DNA from: GCA-2687025 sp964473525
GTDB lineage: Bacteria > Poribacteria > WGA-4E > GCA-2687025
Assembly (NCBI GenBank): GCA_964473525.1
Contig: CAYYPK010000075.1
Coordinates: 1-13,959 of the forward strand
Reading direction: 5' to 3'
DNA length: 13,959 nucleotides
The notes beneath the pieces were generated by a model. The model was given only the letters and a program-made list of their open reading frames with translations. It made no database searches and was not told the DNA's origin. Within the stretch, counting starts at the first letter, position 1; each line of letters starts with the position of its first letter. Made by a program: the position numbers and the translations under genes. Shown here one piece after another: positions 1 to 5,254 of the stretch.

Positions 1-439
1 CTGGGGTGTAGGCACGGTACAGGGCCTCAACGCGCCCGAGGAGGTTGGTAGCACTGCCGCACGAGTCCCACAGTTGCTCGTAGCCCATGTGGAGGTAGAA
101 GTAGGAGAGGTCCTCCACGGCGCCATGGGACGCCTGCACGAGTTCGAGCGCGCGACGATCCGACTCCAGATGTAGAGATGCCACCTCAGCGTAGGCCGCC
201 AACGACGGCTTATCGTTGGGGAGTCTGGAGTCGTCCGAATACCGTATCGCATAGTCCGCGACCGCCACCCTGGAGAACAGGCGAGTCTTCGCGACGAGCC
301 ACCGCCTCTCGGCCGGTATGGACTCGACATCGGCCCATCGGTCTGAGCCAAACTCGACCACACGCCTTAGCCACCCGTCCGCCGGGTAATCTCGGATGCG
401 CTTGGTGAGCGTGTCCAGGGGGACATTGGTGATCAGCAT
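1..439 (-). CDS. Hypothetical protein, C-terminus cut by window edge
   Basis: An open frame runs from an ATG at 439 down to base 2 without a stop, giving 146 visible residues (starting MLITNVPLDTL). An in-frame stop lies at 476-478 and no other usable start codon lies between, so the ATG is the only candidate. No convincing Shine-Dalgarno site precedes it. The product looks soluble and mixed alpha-helical, with many Trp, Arg and Asp residues, no signal peptide and no membrane segment. I do not recognise the family. It lies downstream of the KfrA-like gene on the same strand, after a gap of about 140 bases, so it may be the next gene of the same leftward unit. Natural-looking composition and the long open frame support it over the shorter frames in the same place. 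Confidence 0.62.
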   Translation of the reverse strand, partial: MLITNVPLDTLTKRIRDYPADGWLRRVVEFGSDRWADVESIPAERRWLVAKTRLFSRVAVADYAIRYSDDSRLPNDKPSLAAYAEVASLHLESDRRALELVQASHGAVEDLSYFYLHMGYEQLWDSCGSATNLLGRVEALYRAYTP

Positions 440-579
440 GGTGAACCAAAGGGGTCGGCGACCGGGCGGCGGCGATCAGCGTGTCCCACTAACATACCAC
501 AGAGGCCGGGCCGCCGTTGCGTGGTCAGCTGTGCCTTGGGATGTCTTGGCACCACCGCGCCCGCGACTGCAGCGCTGTC

Positions 580-1287
580 TCAGTCGGCACCGCGGACGCC
601 TGGCGACGCCAGCGAACGGGCGCGGCGCAACTTGTGCCGCCCAGTCCATGTCTTGACCCAAGCATCGAAGTCCTGCTCGCTCGCGTGCCACCCGAGGACG
701 GTCTTGATGAAAGGACACCACTCCCGACGGCCCTTGGCACGTCGGATGCGCGAGTAGAGGGCTTCCTCACTGATGCCCGCTCTCTCGGCAGCGTGTCTGA
801 TCGTCAGCTTTCTCGACGACCGCACCCAATCCCGCTGCGCCGGCTCGACCCCGTCGTCATCCACCTCGCCGAGCTCAGATGCCGTCGCCGCGGTTTCCCG
901 GGCCACCTTGTCGTCAGCAGATTCCATCGTCACGCCCTCGAACGTCCCAGGCACCCATCGCATCCCATCCACGAGGAAGCTGTCCCAGCGCGCGTTGGGG
1001 TCAGTGTCGATTGCGAAGACCAGTCGTTGACCCAACACGGCGGCTATCTCTCGCAAGGTCTCCAACTGCCTAGTGAGCTTCTGACACGCATTCCACGGGT
1101 CGTCGCCTAGGAGAACGGGTTCCACAAGGTGTCGATGCGCTCGCAACTCCTGCGTGATGGTCGTGCGGCTGCCGCCCACCGCCTGCTCGACTTGCCTGAC
1201 TGTCGGGAGCTTGCCCGATCCTGCGGCCCTGGCCTCGATGTACTCCCGCATTCGCGCCCTGCGCCTTGACAGACGGTCGGTTGCCAC
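580..1287 (-). CDS. KfrA-like DNA-binding protein with C-terminal HTH
   Basis: This 235-residue protein begins with GTG at 1287, 7 bases after a perfect AGGAGG (1295-1300 on the minus strand). Residues about 10-50 (PTVRQVEQAVGGSRTTITQEL) resemble the helix-turn-helix of the KfrA N-terminal family, found in plasmid regulation and partition proteins. Residues about 160-220 contain a second HTH-like stretch (KLTIRHAAERAGISEEALYSRI, then a Phe/Trp-rich wing and FDAWVKTW) like HTH_17/MerR-type modules. The long central coiled coil of classical KfrA is absent, and the middle is short. It is divergent from the XRE repressor, with 163 bases between them. The likely role is a transcriptional regulator or DNA-organising protein of the element. 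The N-terminal resemblance is fairly clear; the C-terminal one is weaker. Confidence 0.72.
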   Translation of the reverse strand: MATDRLSRRRARMREYIEARAAGSGKLPTVRQVEQAVGGSRTTITQELRAHRHLVEPVLLGDDPWNACQKLTRQLETLREIAAVLGQRLVFAIDTDPNARWDSFLVDGMRWVPGTFEGVTMESADDKVARETAATASELGEVDDDGVEPAQRDWVRSSRKLTIRHAAERAGISEEALYSRIRRAKGRREWCPFIKTVLGWHASEQDFDAWVKTWTGRHKLRRARSLASPGVRGAD

Positions 1288-1294
1288 GGCATCG

Positions 1295-1300
1295 CCTCCT
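1295..1300 (-). promoter_or_regulatory. Shine-Dalgarno site deciding GTG start at 1287
   Basis: The minus strand reads AGGAGG here, 7 bases before GTG at 1287. An ATG at 1290-1292 lies in another frame and only 2 bases from the site, so GTG is preferred. Confidence 0.75.
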
Positions 1301-1309
1301 TGGCCAAGT

Positions 1310-1322
1310 GTAACATAGTTAC
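1310..1322. repeat. Palindrome GTAAC-ATA-GTTAC upstream of KfrA-like gene
   Basis: A perfect 5-bp inverted repeat with a 3-base centre lies in a short AT-rich island, 23 bases upstream of the GTG at 1287. On the minus strand it contains TATGTT, a possible -10 box. Such a position suits an operator for the minus-strand gene. This is inference from symmetry and position only. Confidence 0.45.
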
Positions 1323-1352
1323 TAATAGGCGCATGGTAGAGTGTAGTTCACA

Positions 1353-1407
1353 CCGAGTATGCCTGCAAGTAGTGCTTGGATATAGGCAGGTGGGGTGGCA
1401 TACTCGG
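1353..1407. promoter_or_regulatory. Paired operator-like inverted repeat between divergent regulators
   Basis: CCGAGTATGCC at 1353-1363 is the perfect reverse complement of GGCATACTCGG at 1397-1407. The centres are 44 bases apart, roughly four helical turns. The right arm covers CATACT (1399-1404), a fair -10 box placed 17 bases after TTGGAT (1376-1381), a fair -35 box for the XRE gene. A smaller inverted repeat, CAAG at 1366-1369 and CTTG at 1375-1378, lies inside. I infer a two-site operator controlling the XRE promoter, probably bound by the XRE protein itself. A stem-loop role cannot be excluded. Confidence 0.5.
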
Positions 1408-1450
1408 CGTGTGGATGGGCGTCCCGCAGAACTACCAGAGGAGACGACAC

Positions 1451-1711
1451 ATGCGACTCGCGGAACTGCGGCGGGAACGAGGCATGAGCCTCGCGTTGCT
1501 GGCAGGCATGGCGAGGGTATCGCCCGGCCTGCTGTCTTACGCTGAGAAGGGGCGTTACCAACTCTCGAGCGGGCAAGCACGCAAACTGGCGGATGTCCTG
1601 CACGTTGAGCCTGCCGATGTCGAGGAGCTGCGCGACGCTGTCGACGTTGGCCAGACAGGTACCCTCCCCGAGGGCTTGCACGGCGCGCGGGCAGCGGCAA
1701 CCGTCGAATAG
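1451..1711 (+). CDS. XRE-family HTH repressor
   Basis: This 86-residue protein begins with ATG at 1451, 7 bases after AGAGGAG (1437-1443). The frame is open further upstream, but that extension lies over the predicted promoter and inverted repeat and has no ribosome site. Residues 1-55 form a lambda-repressor-like HTH: RLAELRRERGMSLALLAGMA, then VSPGLLSYAEKGRY, then QARKLADVLHVEP. The C-terminal 25 residues look disordered. Such short Cro/CI-type proteins act as dimers and keep phage or plasmid genes silent; that is family knowledge. It is divergent from the KfrA-like gene and lies upstream of the primase-helicase, so it probably controls the lytic or replicative genes of the element and its own promoter. 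Confidence 0.8.
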   Translation: MRLAELRRERGMSLALLAGMARVSPGLLSYAEKGRYQLSSGQARKLADVLHVEPADVEELRDAVDVGQTGTLPEGLHGARAAATVE

Positions 1712-1949
1712 CGGGGCATCGGCCCATGGTTACGCGCTGCGAATGCGCCAAGGAGGCAGGTCTGTCTCACCAGGGCGAGGAGGCCCGCCGGCCAAACGCC
1801 GGGCGTTCCCACTGTGGGCAATAGACGGCAGTAGCCTGTTGAGGCCTGTGGCGGGCGGGCCCAATGCGACGGGGCGTTCGCAGACCGCCAGACCGTGGCG
1901 TCGACGCGGCGGCGGGGAGGCGGAAGACAGCCACAGGAACTGAAGCCAG

Positions 1950-1985
1950 GGCCGTCCGCAGGTTGGTCAAGACGCGCGGACGGCC
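1950..1985. repeat. 10-bp inverted repeat upstream of primase-helicase
   Basis: GGCCGTCCGC at 1950-1959 and its perfect reverse complement at 1976-1985 are separated by 16 bases. The RNA could form a stable hairpin about 115 bases before the primase start. No T-tract follows, so it is not a typical terminator. It could be an origin structure, attenuator or protein-binding site. Confidence 0.45.
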
Positions 1986-2084
1986 AGGGACAACACGTGC
2001 TAGCAGGACGACTGCGCATGGTGTCAGGAAGATGCTATGCCGAGACTACGCGTCGGGCAACAGGCGATTGTGCACAGCTCGCGC

Positions 2085-2094
2085 AGAAGGAGAT
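2085..2094 (+). promoter_or_regulatory. Shine-Dalgarno site fixing primase start at 2101
   Basis: AGAAGGAGAT stands 6 bases before ATG 2101. The frame is open back to 1864, but the extra 79 residues are Arg-rich and resemble no domain. The Prim-Pol fold begins just after this ATG, so the internal start is preferred. Confidence 0.8.
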
Positions 2095-2100
2095 AGGTCG

Positions 2101-4332
2101 ATGAAACGGACAGAACGCCAGGAGTTGCTTCGCAGCCATGCCAGGCAGTACGCGGAGGCGGGGTTCTCAGTGATTCCGCTGATCCCCCGGTCGAAGAACC
2201 CAGCGGGAGCGTGGAAGGCCGCGCAGGCACGGAAGATGTCGCCAGAGGCAGCCGAGGAGGCCTGGGCCACGCCAGGGCAAGACGGCTGCAACATCGGGAT
2301 CGTCACGGGTGACCTCTCACATGTCTTCGTGTTGGACTGGGACGGTGATGAGCATGGGTGGGTAGAGCTACAGGTGATGGGCCTGCCGGACACGGCTACC
2401 GTCGCTACCGCCAACGGCAGGCACTTCTACTTCCGACATCCTGGATTCCCCGTGCGGAATGGCGTCCAGGTCATCTCCGGCTGCGACATCCGGGGTGACG
2501 GAGGTTACGTAGTCGCGCCTCCCAGCGTCCACCCGGACGGCACAACGTACATGTGGGAAGGCGGCGGGGTGCCGGCGTGGCGGGACATCGCCCCGCCGCC
2601 TATTTGGCTGAGGAGCATCCTCGTGGCACGAGGGCGCCACCAACCCGACCACGAGCCCGAGGCGACAGACCCAGGCGGGCAGGAGCGCGCGGTACTCTCA
2701 TACGCTACGCGGCAGTTCATCGCCGACGGCGCGCCGCAGGGCGAACGTAACAACCGCCTGTTCAAAGCCGCTGCCGACTACGCGGGCAGTGGGTACTCGC
2801 AGCAGGAAGCCCATGCCGACCTCGTCCCACCTGCGTCGGGGTCCGGGCTTGGCGAACCCGAAGTCGCGCGCACCATCGACAGCGCGTACTCGCAGCCCAG
2901 AACGCCGGCGCGCCCCTCATCGCGCCAGGGGTCTGCGCAGTCGGTGGACATCGCGGAATACAACACTTCGGACGCAGGCAACGCCGAACTCCTGGTCGCC
3001 CTCTATGGGCGCGGCATTCGGTACATCCATGGCCGCGCTCAGTGGGTCAGGTGTGTTGAAGGGCAGTGGCATGTCGACGATAGACGGCGTCTTACCCAAC
3101 TCGCTATCCAGGCTGCCCGCGAACGGGGCCGACTTGCTCTAGACCTCACCGAGCAGGACGCGCGGGCGCGGCAGGTGAAGTGGGCCATCGGCTCAGAAAG
3201 TGGCCGCCGGCTAGAAGATGCCGTGCGGATAGCCGCGTCCCATCCATACAGCGCCACGATGCCATCCGACTGGGACGCCGACGCCAATCTCGTCGGAGTC
3301 GAGAACGGACTCATCGACCTGCGCACAGGCAAGTTTCGCCAGGCGTCGCGTGACGATCTCCTGCTCTGTCGCCTGGGAACTCACTACGACCCATCTGCGG
3401 AGTGCCCGAGGTGGCTGCGCTTCGTCGATGAGGTCTTTGCCGGGGAACAGCACCTGGTTGAGTTCGTCCGTCGTGCCTTCGGGTATTCCATCACTGGGGA
3501 CACGAGCGAAGAGGTGCTCTTCATCGCACACGGGCCTGGCGGCAACGGCAAGAGCGTCATGCTCAACATCCTGGACGCACTGGGCGGCGACTACGCCACG
3601 ACGACTCCATTCTCGACGTTCGAGAGACGAGAGGGATACCAGGGCGTGCCGAACGACCTCGCGGCCCTACACGGGAAGCGCATCGTGTCGGCGCGGGAGG
3701 TCGAGGAGGACAAGCGGCTCAACGAAGCGCGCATCAAGGCCACGACTGGCCGAGACCCCATCTCGTGTCGATTCATGCGCGGCGAGTTCTTCACCTATAC
3801 GCCGACGTTCAAGGTGTGGATGGCGGTGAACCACCTGCCAGCCATCCGTGACACCTCAGCCGGCATGTGGCGACGAATCCGCGTGATCCCATTCTCGCAG
3901 TCCTTCATAGGACGGGAAGACAAGCGCTTGGAGGGCGCACTGCGCGAGGAGTTGCCGGGCATCCTGAATTGGGCACTTCGCGGGGTGGCCGACTGGCGGC
4001 ACAACGGCGACCTGGGTAAGCCGGACTCCGTCGCTACGCCCACATCCAAGTACCAGGAGCAGTCCGACGCGATAGCCAGGTTCGTCGGCGAGCGCTGCGA
4101 ACTGAACGAGGCCGCCAGGGCGGGCGCGACAGCGCTATATGGGGCGTTCCTCGCCTGGTCAGGGCTCGGCAAAGACGACATGTCGCAGACGGCGTTCGGC
4201 GACAGGATGACGGAGAAGGGCTACGCCCGTGGCCGCGATGGGAGCGGACGCACGGTGTACCTCGGTCTTTCGCTCGCACCCCGGGAGGCCACTGAGCCAG
4301 CGGAAGGCGGGGCAAATGACGTGGCAGGCTAG
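2101..4332 (+). CDS. Prim-Pol primase fused to SF3/D5 helicase
   Basis: This 743-residue replication protein has three parts. Residues about 10-155 are a bifunctional primase/polymerase (AEP) domain, with the metal-binding pair D79 and D81 in VLDWDGDE and the GRH motif at 106-108. Residues about 205-265 look like a primase C-terminal helical domain. Residues about 390-640 are a D5/P4-type superfamily 3 helicase: a D5_N-like stretch (ANLVGVENGLIDLRTG), Walker A GPGGNGKS (478-485), a Walker B-like region RIVSAREVEED (527-537), a sensor Asn in WMAVNHLP (N577) and an arginine finger in GMWRRIRVIPF (R591/R592). Proteins of this design unwind and prime DNA at the origin of phages, satellites and plasmids. 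All key residues are present, so it looks active. It leads a run of overlapping small genes. Confidence 0.92.
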   Translation: MKRTERQELLRSHARQYAEAGFSVIPLIPRSKNPAGAWKAAQARKMSPEAAEEAWATPGQDGCNIGIVTGDLSHVFVLDWDGDEHGWVELQVMGLPDTATVATANGRHFYFRHPGFPVRNGVQVISGCDIRGDGGYVVAPPSVHPDGTTYMWEGGGVPAWRDIAPPPIWLRSILVARGRHQPDHEPEATDPGGQERAVLSYATRQFIADGAPQGERNNRLFKAAADYAGSGYSQQEAHADLVPPASGSGLGEPEVARTIDSAYSQPRTPARPSSRQGSAQSVDIAEYNTSDAGNAELLVALYGRGIRYIHGRAQWVRCVEGQWHVDDRRRLTQLAIQAARERGRLALDLTEQDARARQVKWAIGSESGRRLEDAVRIAASHPYSATMPSDWDADANLVGVENGLIDLRTGKFRQASRDDLLLCRLGTHYDPSAECPRWLRFVDEVFAGEQHLVEFVRRAFGYSITGDTSEEVLFIAHGPGGNGKSVMLNILDALGGDYATTTPFSTFERREGYQGVPNDLAALHGKRIVSAREVEEDKRLNEARIKATTGRDPISCRFMRGEFFTYTPTFKVWMAVNHLPAIRDTSAGMWRRIRVIPFSQSFIGREDKRLEGALREELPGILNWALRGVADWRHNGDLGKPDSVATPTSKYQEQSDAIARFVGERCELNEAARAGATALYGAFLAWSGLGKDDMSQTAFGDRMTEKGYARGRDGSGRTVYLGLSLAPREATEPAEGGANDVAG

Positions 4333-4474
4333 GCCGAGTTCCGTCAACAGACAATGGGCGTCCGAAGGGTCGAAGGCTCCGAACGGAATTCGCAGATTGC
4401 TTCGTAGAGCCACCCGTAGGGAAGAACCTGGGACAAGGGCTCAGGAGGCTCGGGAACGGCAGGAAGGCGCATGA
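4316..4474 (+). CDS. Small basic hypothetical protein (52 aa)
   Basis: The ATG at 4316 lies inside the 3' end of the primase-helicase gene, giving a 17-base overlap. It is preceded by GGAAGG (4302-4307) at 8 bases. The 52-residue product is rich in Arg (RRLLRRATRREE) and ends in a charged helix (TRAQEARERQEGA). It has no membrane segment or cysteine. The stop codon overlaps the ATG of the next small gene as ATGA (4471-4474), which supports translation. I do not recognise the family. Small basic proteins at this position in phage-like elements are often DNA-binding or replication accessories, but nothing here proves that. Confidence 0.5.
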   Translation: MTWQARPSSVNRQWASEGSKAPNGIRRLLRRATRREEPGTRAQEARERQEGA

Positions 4475-4656
4475 TCACAGGGTTTTCAGCGGACGGTCAC
4501 GGTTCGGAGGCCATCGCACACACAGCGGCGGTGGACACGGTGCCAGCACGCTGGCCGGCTCTGCACAACTACGGCTGGACCCCGGACTGCTGCGGCGGTC
4601 GATGGGTGTCGACTCGCATCGCCCCGTTCCTCAACGGATGGCGGCGCGGGCGATGA
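4471..4656 (+). CDS. Small hypothetical protein with CC/Trp motif (61 aa)
   Basis: The ATG at 4471 overlaps the previous stop by four bases and follows AGGAAGG with about 5 bases between, a good ribosome site. The 61-residue product has a low-complexity N-terminal half and a C-terminal half with conserved-looking aromatic and cysteine residues (HNYGWTPDCCGGRWVSTRI). Two adjacent Cys are too few for a zinc finger unless the protein dimerises. Its stop overlaps the next ATG, again as ATGA (4653-4656). The family is not recognised. Overlaps on both sides and the ribosome site are the support. Confidence 0.5.
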   Translation: MITGFSADGHGSEAIAHTAAVDTVPARWPALHNYGWTPDCCGGRWVSTRIAPFLNGWRRGR

Positions 4657-4730
4657 TCGCGCGAAGGCGGCGAGGCAACCTACCGCCAGGCGTGTGGCGA
4701 CGCTACGCGAGGGCGGATAGGTACCGGTAG
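4653..4730 (+). CDS. Candidate 25-residue very basic micro-protein
   Basis: ATG at 4653 overlaps the previous stop (ATGA, 4653-4656), and the frame closes with TAG at 4728-4730. The product, MIARRRRGNLPPGVWRRYAR followed by ADRYR, has nine Arg in 25 residues and two aromatic positions. No independent ribosome site is obvious, so it would depend on translational coupling. A chance frame is possible at this length. The third ATGA junction in a row and the unbroken fit into the gap before the excisionase-like gene make it worth recording. Confidence 0.3.
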   Translation: MIARRRRGNLPPGVWRRYARADRYR

Positions 4731-4792
4731 TCGGGAGAAGGGGCGAGGCCATGGCGGCGGCGACAGCACAGGCTGAGGACTGGAGGAAGACG

Positions 4793-5032
4793 ATGACGAT
4801 GGACGGAGAGCGGTACGTGACCGTGGACGACGTGGCGGCACTGCTGGGCGTGTCACCGAAGACCGTCTATAACTGGGTGTGCGCGAAGACGATCCCGCAC
4901 ACCAAGTTCGGGCGGTCGGTGCTGCGGTTCCGTCTCAAGGACATCGAGGCCTGGGCCGAATCGCACGCGGTGCCCGTGGCGTCGGGCGTCGGGCGCGGTG
5001 GACAGTCACCAACGGGTAACACCACGACCTAG
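4793..5032 (+). CDS. Excisionase-like HTH_17 protein
   Basis: The 79-residue product is almost entirely one MerR/excisionase-type winged HTH: RYVTVDDVAALLGVSPKTVYNWV (recognition helix region), then the wing with PHTKFGRSVLRFRLKDIEAWAES. ATG 4793 follows GGAGGA (4782-4787) at 5 bases and starts just before the domain. ATG 4751 in the same frame, behind GGGAGAAGGGG, is an alternative that adds 14 non-conserved residues. Proteins of this family direct excision by bending attachment-site DNA (Xis) or act as small activators (AlpA); that is family knowledge. Its place as the last gene before the split tRNA supports an excision role. The C-terminal 20 residues are Gly/Thr-rich and probably disordered. 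Confidence 0.78.
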   Translation: MTMDGERYVTVDDVAALLGVSPKTVYNWVCAKTIPHTKFGRSVLRFRLKDIEAWAESHAVPVASGVGRGGQSPTGNTTT

Positions 5033-5149
5033 CGAGAACACGCTGGGAACGGTGCGCGAGGTACTTGGATTCAGGAAAGAATCTGGGAAAGTGAGCGCAC
5101 CCCTAACGCGCCAGTACCCTGCCAATACTGGTGTGCAGGGGAAGGGTCT
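5033..5149. promoter_or_regulatory. Possible integrase/Xis arm-site region beside attachment site
   Basis: No gene is seen here. The stretch contains three inverted repeats: GATTC at 5068-5072 with GAATC at 5079-5083; CCAGTA at 5111-5116 with TACTGG at 5126-5131; and CCCTGC at 5117-5122 with GCAGGG at 5135-5140. The last two interlock, because each arm of one lies between the arms of the other. Recombinase arm sites and excisionase sites usually lie next to the crossover core, so this is the natural place for them. No protein-binding site is proved by sequence alone. Confidence 0.4.
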
Positions 5150-5199
5150 CGTGACTACGGATCACGCGGTCGGGAGTTCGAATCTCTCCGGGTGCGCCA
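5150..5199 (+). tRNA. 3' half of tRNA-Arg(ACG), attachment-site remnant
   Basis: The sequence folds as a tRNA from the anticodon arm onward. The anticodon stem is CGTGA/TCACG (5150-5154, 5162-5166), and the 7-base loop CTACGGA carries anticodon ACG at 5157-5159. The variable loop has 5 bases (CGGTC). The T arm is GGGAG-TTCGAAT-CTCTC (5172-5188). The 3' acceptor strand CGGGTGC is at 5189-5195, discriminator G at 5196 and CCA at 5197-5199. From the variable loop onward it closely resembles the known Escherichia coli tRNA-Arg(ACG). No D arm fits upstream. It is therefore a displaced 3' half, as left by integration into a tRNA gene, and marks the right edge of the element. Confidence 0.8.
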
Positions 5200-5254
5200 C
5201 CCCTCCTTCCCGTTGACCCTCTCGCGCGGACACCCACGTGCCTCGACAGCGCGG
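5200..5254. other. Short spacer between attachment site and chromosomal gene
   Basis: This 55-base stretch lies between the tRNA remnant and the stop of the minus-strand glycosidase-like gene. It has no hairpin followed by a T-tract and no promoter I would defend. Confidence 0.5.

Larger units (their letters stand above)
1712..2100. other. Gene-poor leader or possible origin region before primase
   Basis: This 389-base stretch has no gene I can defend. It contains the single-centre palindrome CCCACTGTGGG (1808-1818), a short GC-rich hairpin with arms CCGGC and GCCGG near 1790-1803, and a 10-bp inverted repeat, GGCCGTCCGC (1950-1959) and GCGGACGGCC (1976-1985). The direct repeat GCCAGGG occurs at 1945-1951 and 1983-1989. 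A frame beginning at GTG 1895 ends at 2104 and overlaps the primase ATG by four bases, but it has no ribosome site. A replication origin next to its primase-helicase is common in such elements. No iteron series was seen, so this is only a candidate. Confidence 0.4.
1..5199. mobile_element. Right end of a tRNA-Arg-integrated replicative element
   Basis: The stretch combines parts typical of integrative plasmids and phage satellites: a KfrA-like DNA-binding protein, a divergent XRE repressor, a primase-helicase of the phage/plasmid D5-P4 type, several tiny overlapping genes and an excisionase-like HTH protein. It ends exactly at the 3' half of a tRNA-Arg gene. Tyrosine integrases commonly insert at tRNA 3' halves and leave a displaced copy of the 3' end at the far junction; that is established knowledge. 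I infer that 5150-5199 is this far junction. The integrase and the intact tRNA would then lie left of the window, and the left boundary is not visible. No capsid, terminase or conjugation gene is seen here, so phage, satellite and plasmid origins all remain possible. Confidence 0.68.

Noticed and set aside
517..1110. 197-residue plus-strand open frame
   Set aside because: It lies opposite the KfrA-like gene, which has a perfect ribosome site and recognisable HTH motifs. The plus-strand product reads as low-complexity Arg/Pro/Ser noise.
1864..2100. 79-residue N-terminal extension of the primase-helicase
   Set aside because: The strong ribosome site at 2085-2094 and the Prim-Pol domain start both favour ATG 2101. 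The extension is Arg-rich without a domain.
1895..2104. 69-residue frame overlapping the primase ATG by four bases
   Set aside because: The ATGA overlap is attractive, but there is no ribosome site at GTG 1895, the N-terminal half is Arg/Gly-rich noise, and the stretch holds inverted repeats. It could still be a real gene with a later start, such as ATG 2020.
5097..5199. Complete functional tRNA-Arg
   Set aside because: Only the anticodon arm and later parts fit. The interval from the possible 5' acceptor to the anticodon stem is about 28 bases too long, with no D arm and a C-C mismatch at the base of the acceptor stem.
4998..5216. 72-residue frame between the excisionase-like gene and the chromosome
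   Set aside because: It translates straight through the tRNA-Arg 3' half, so the product is an artefact of the RNA sequence. It has no ribosome site.
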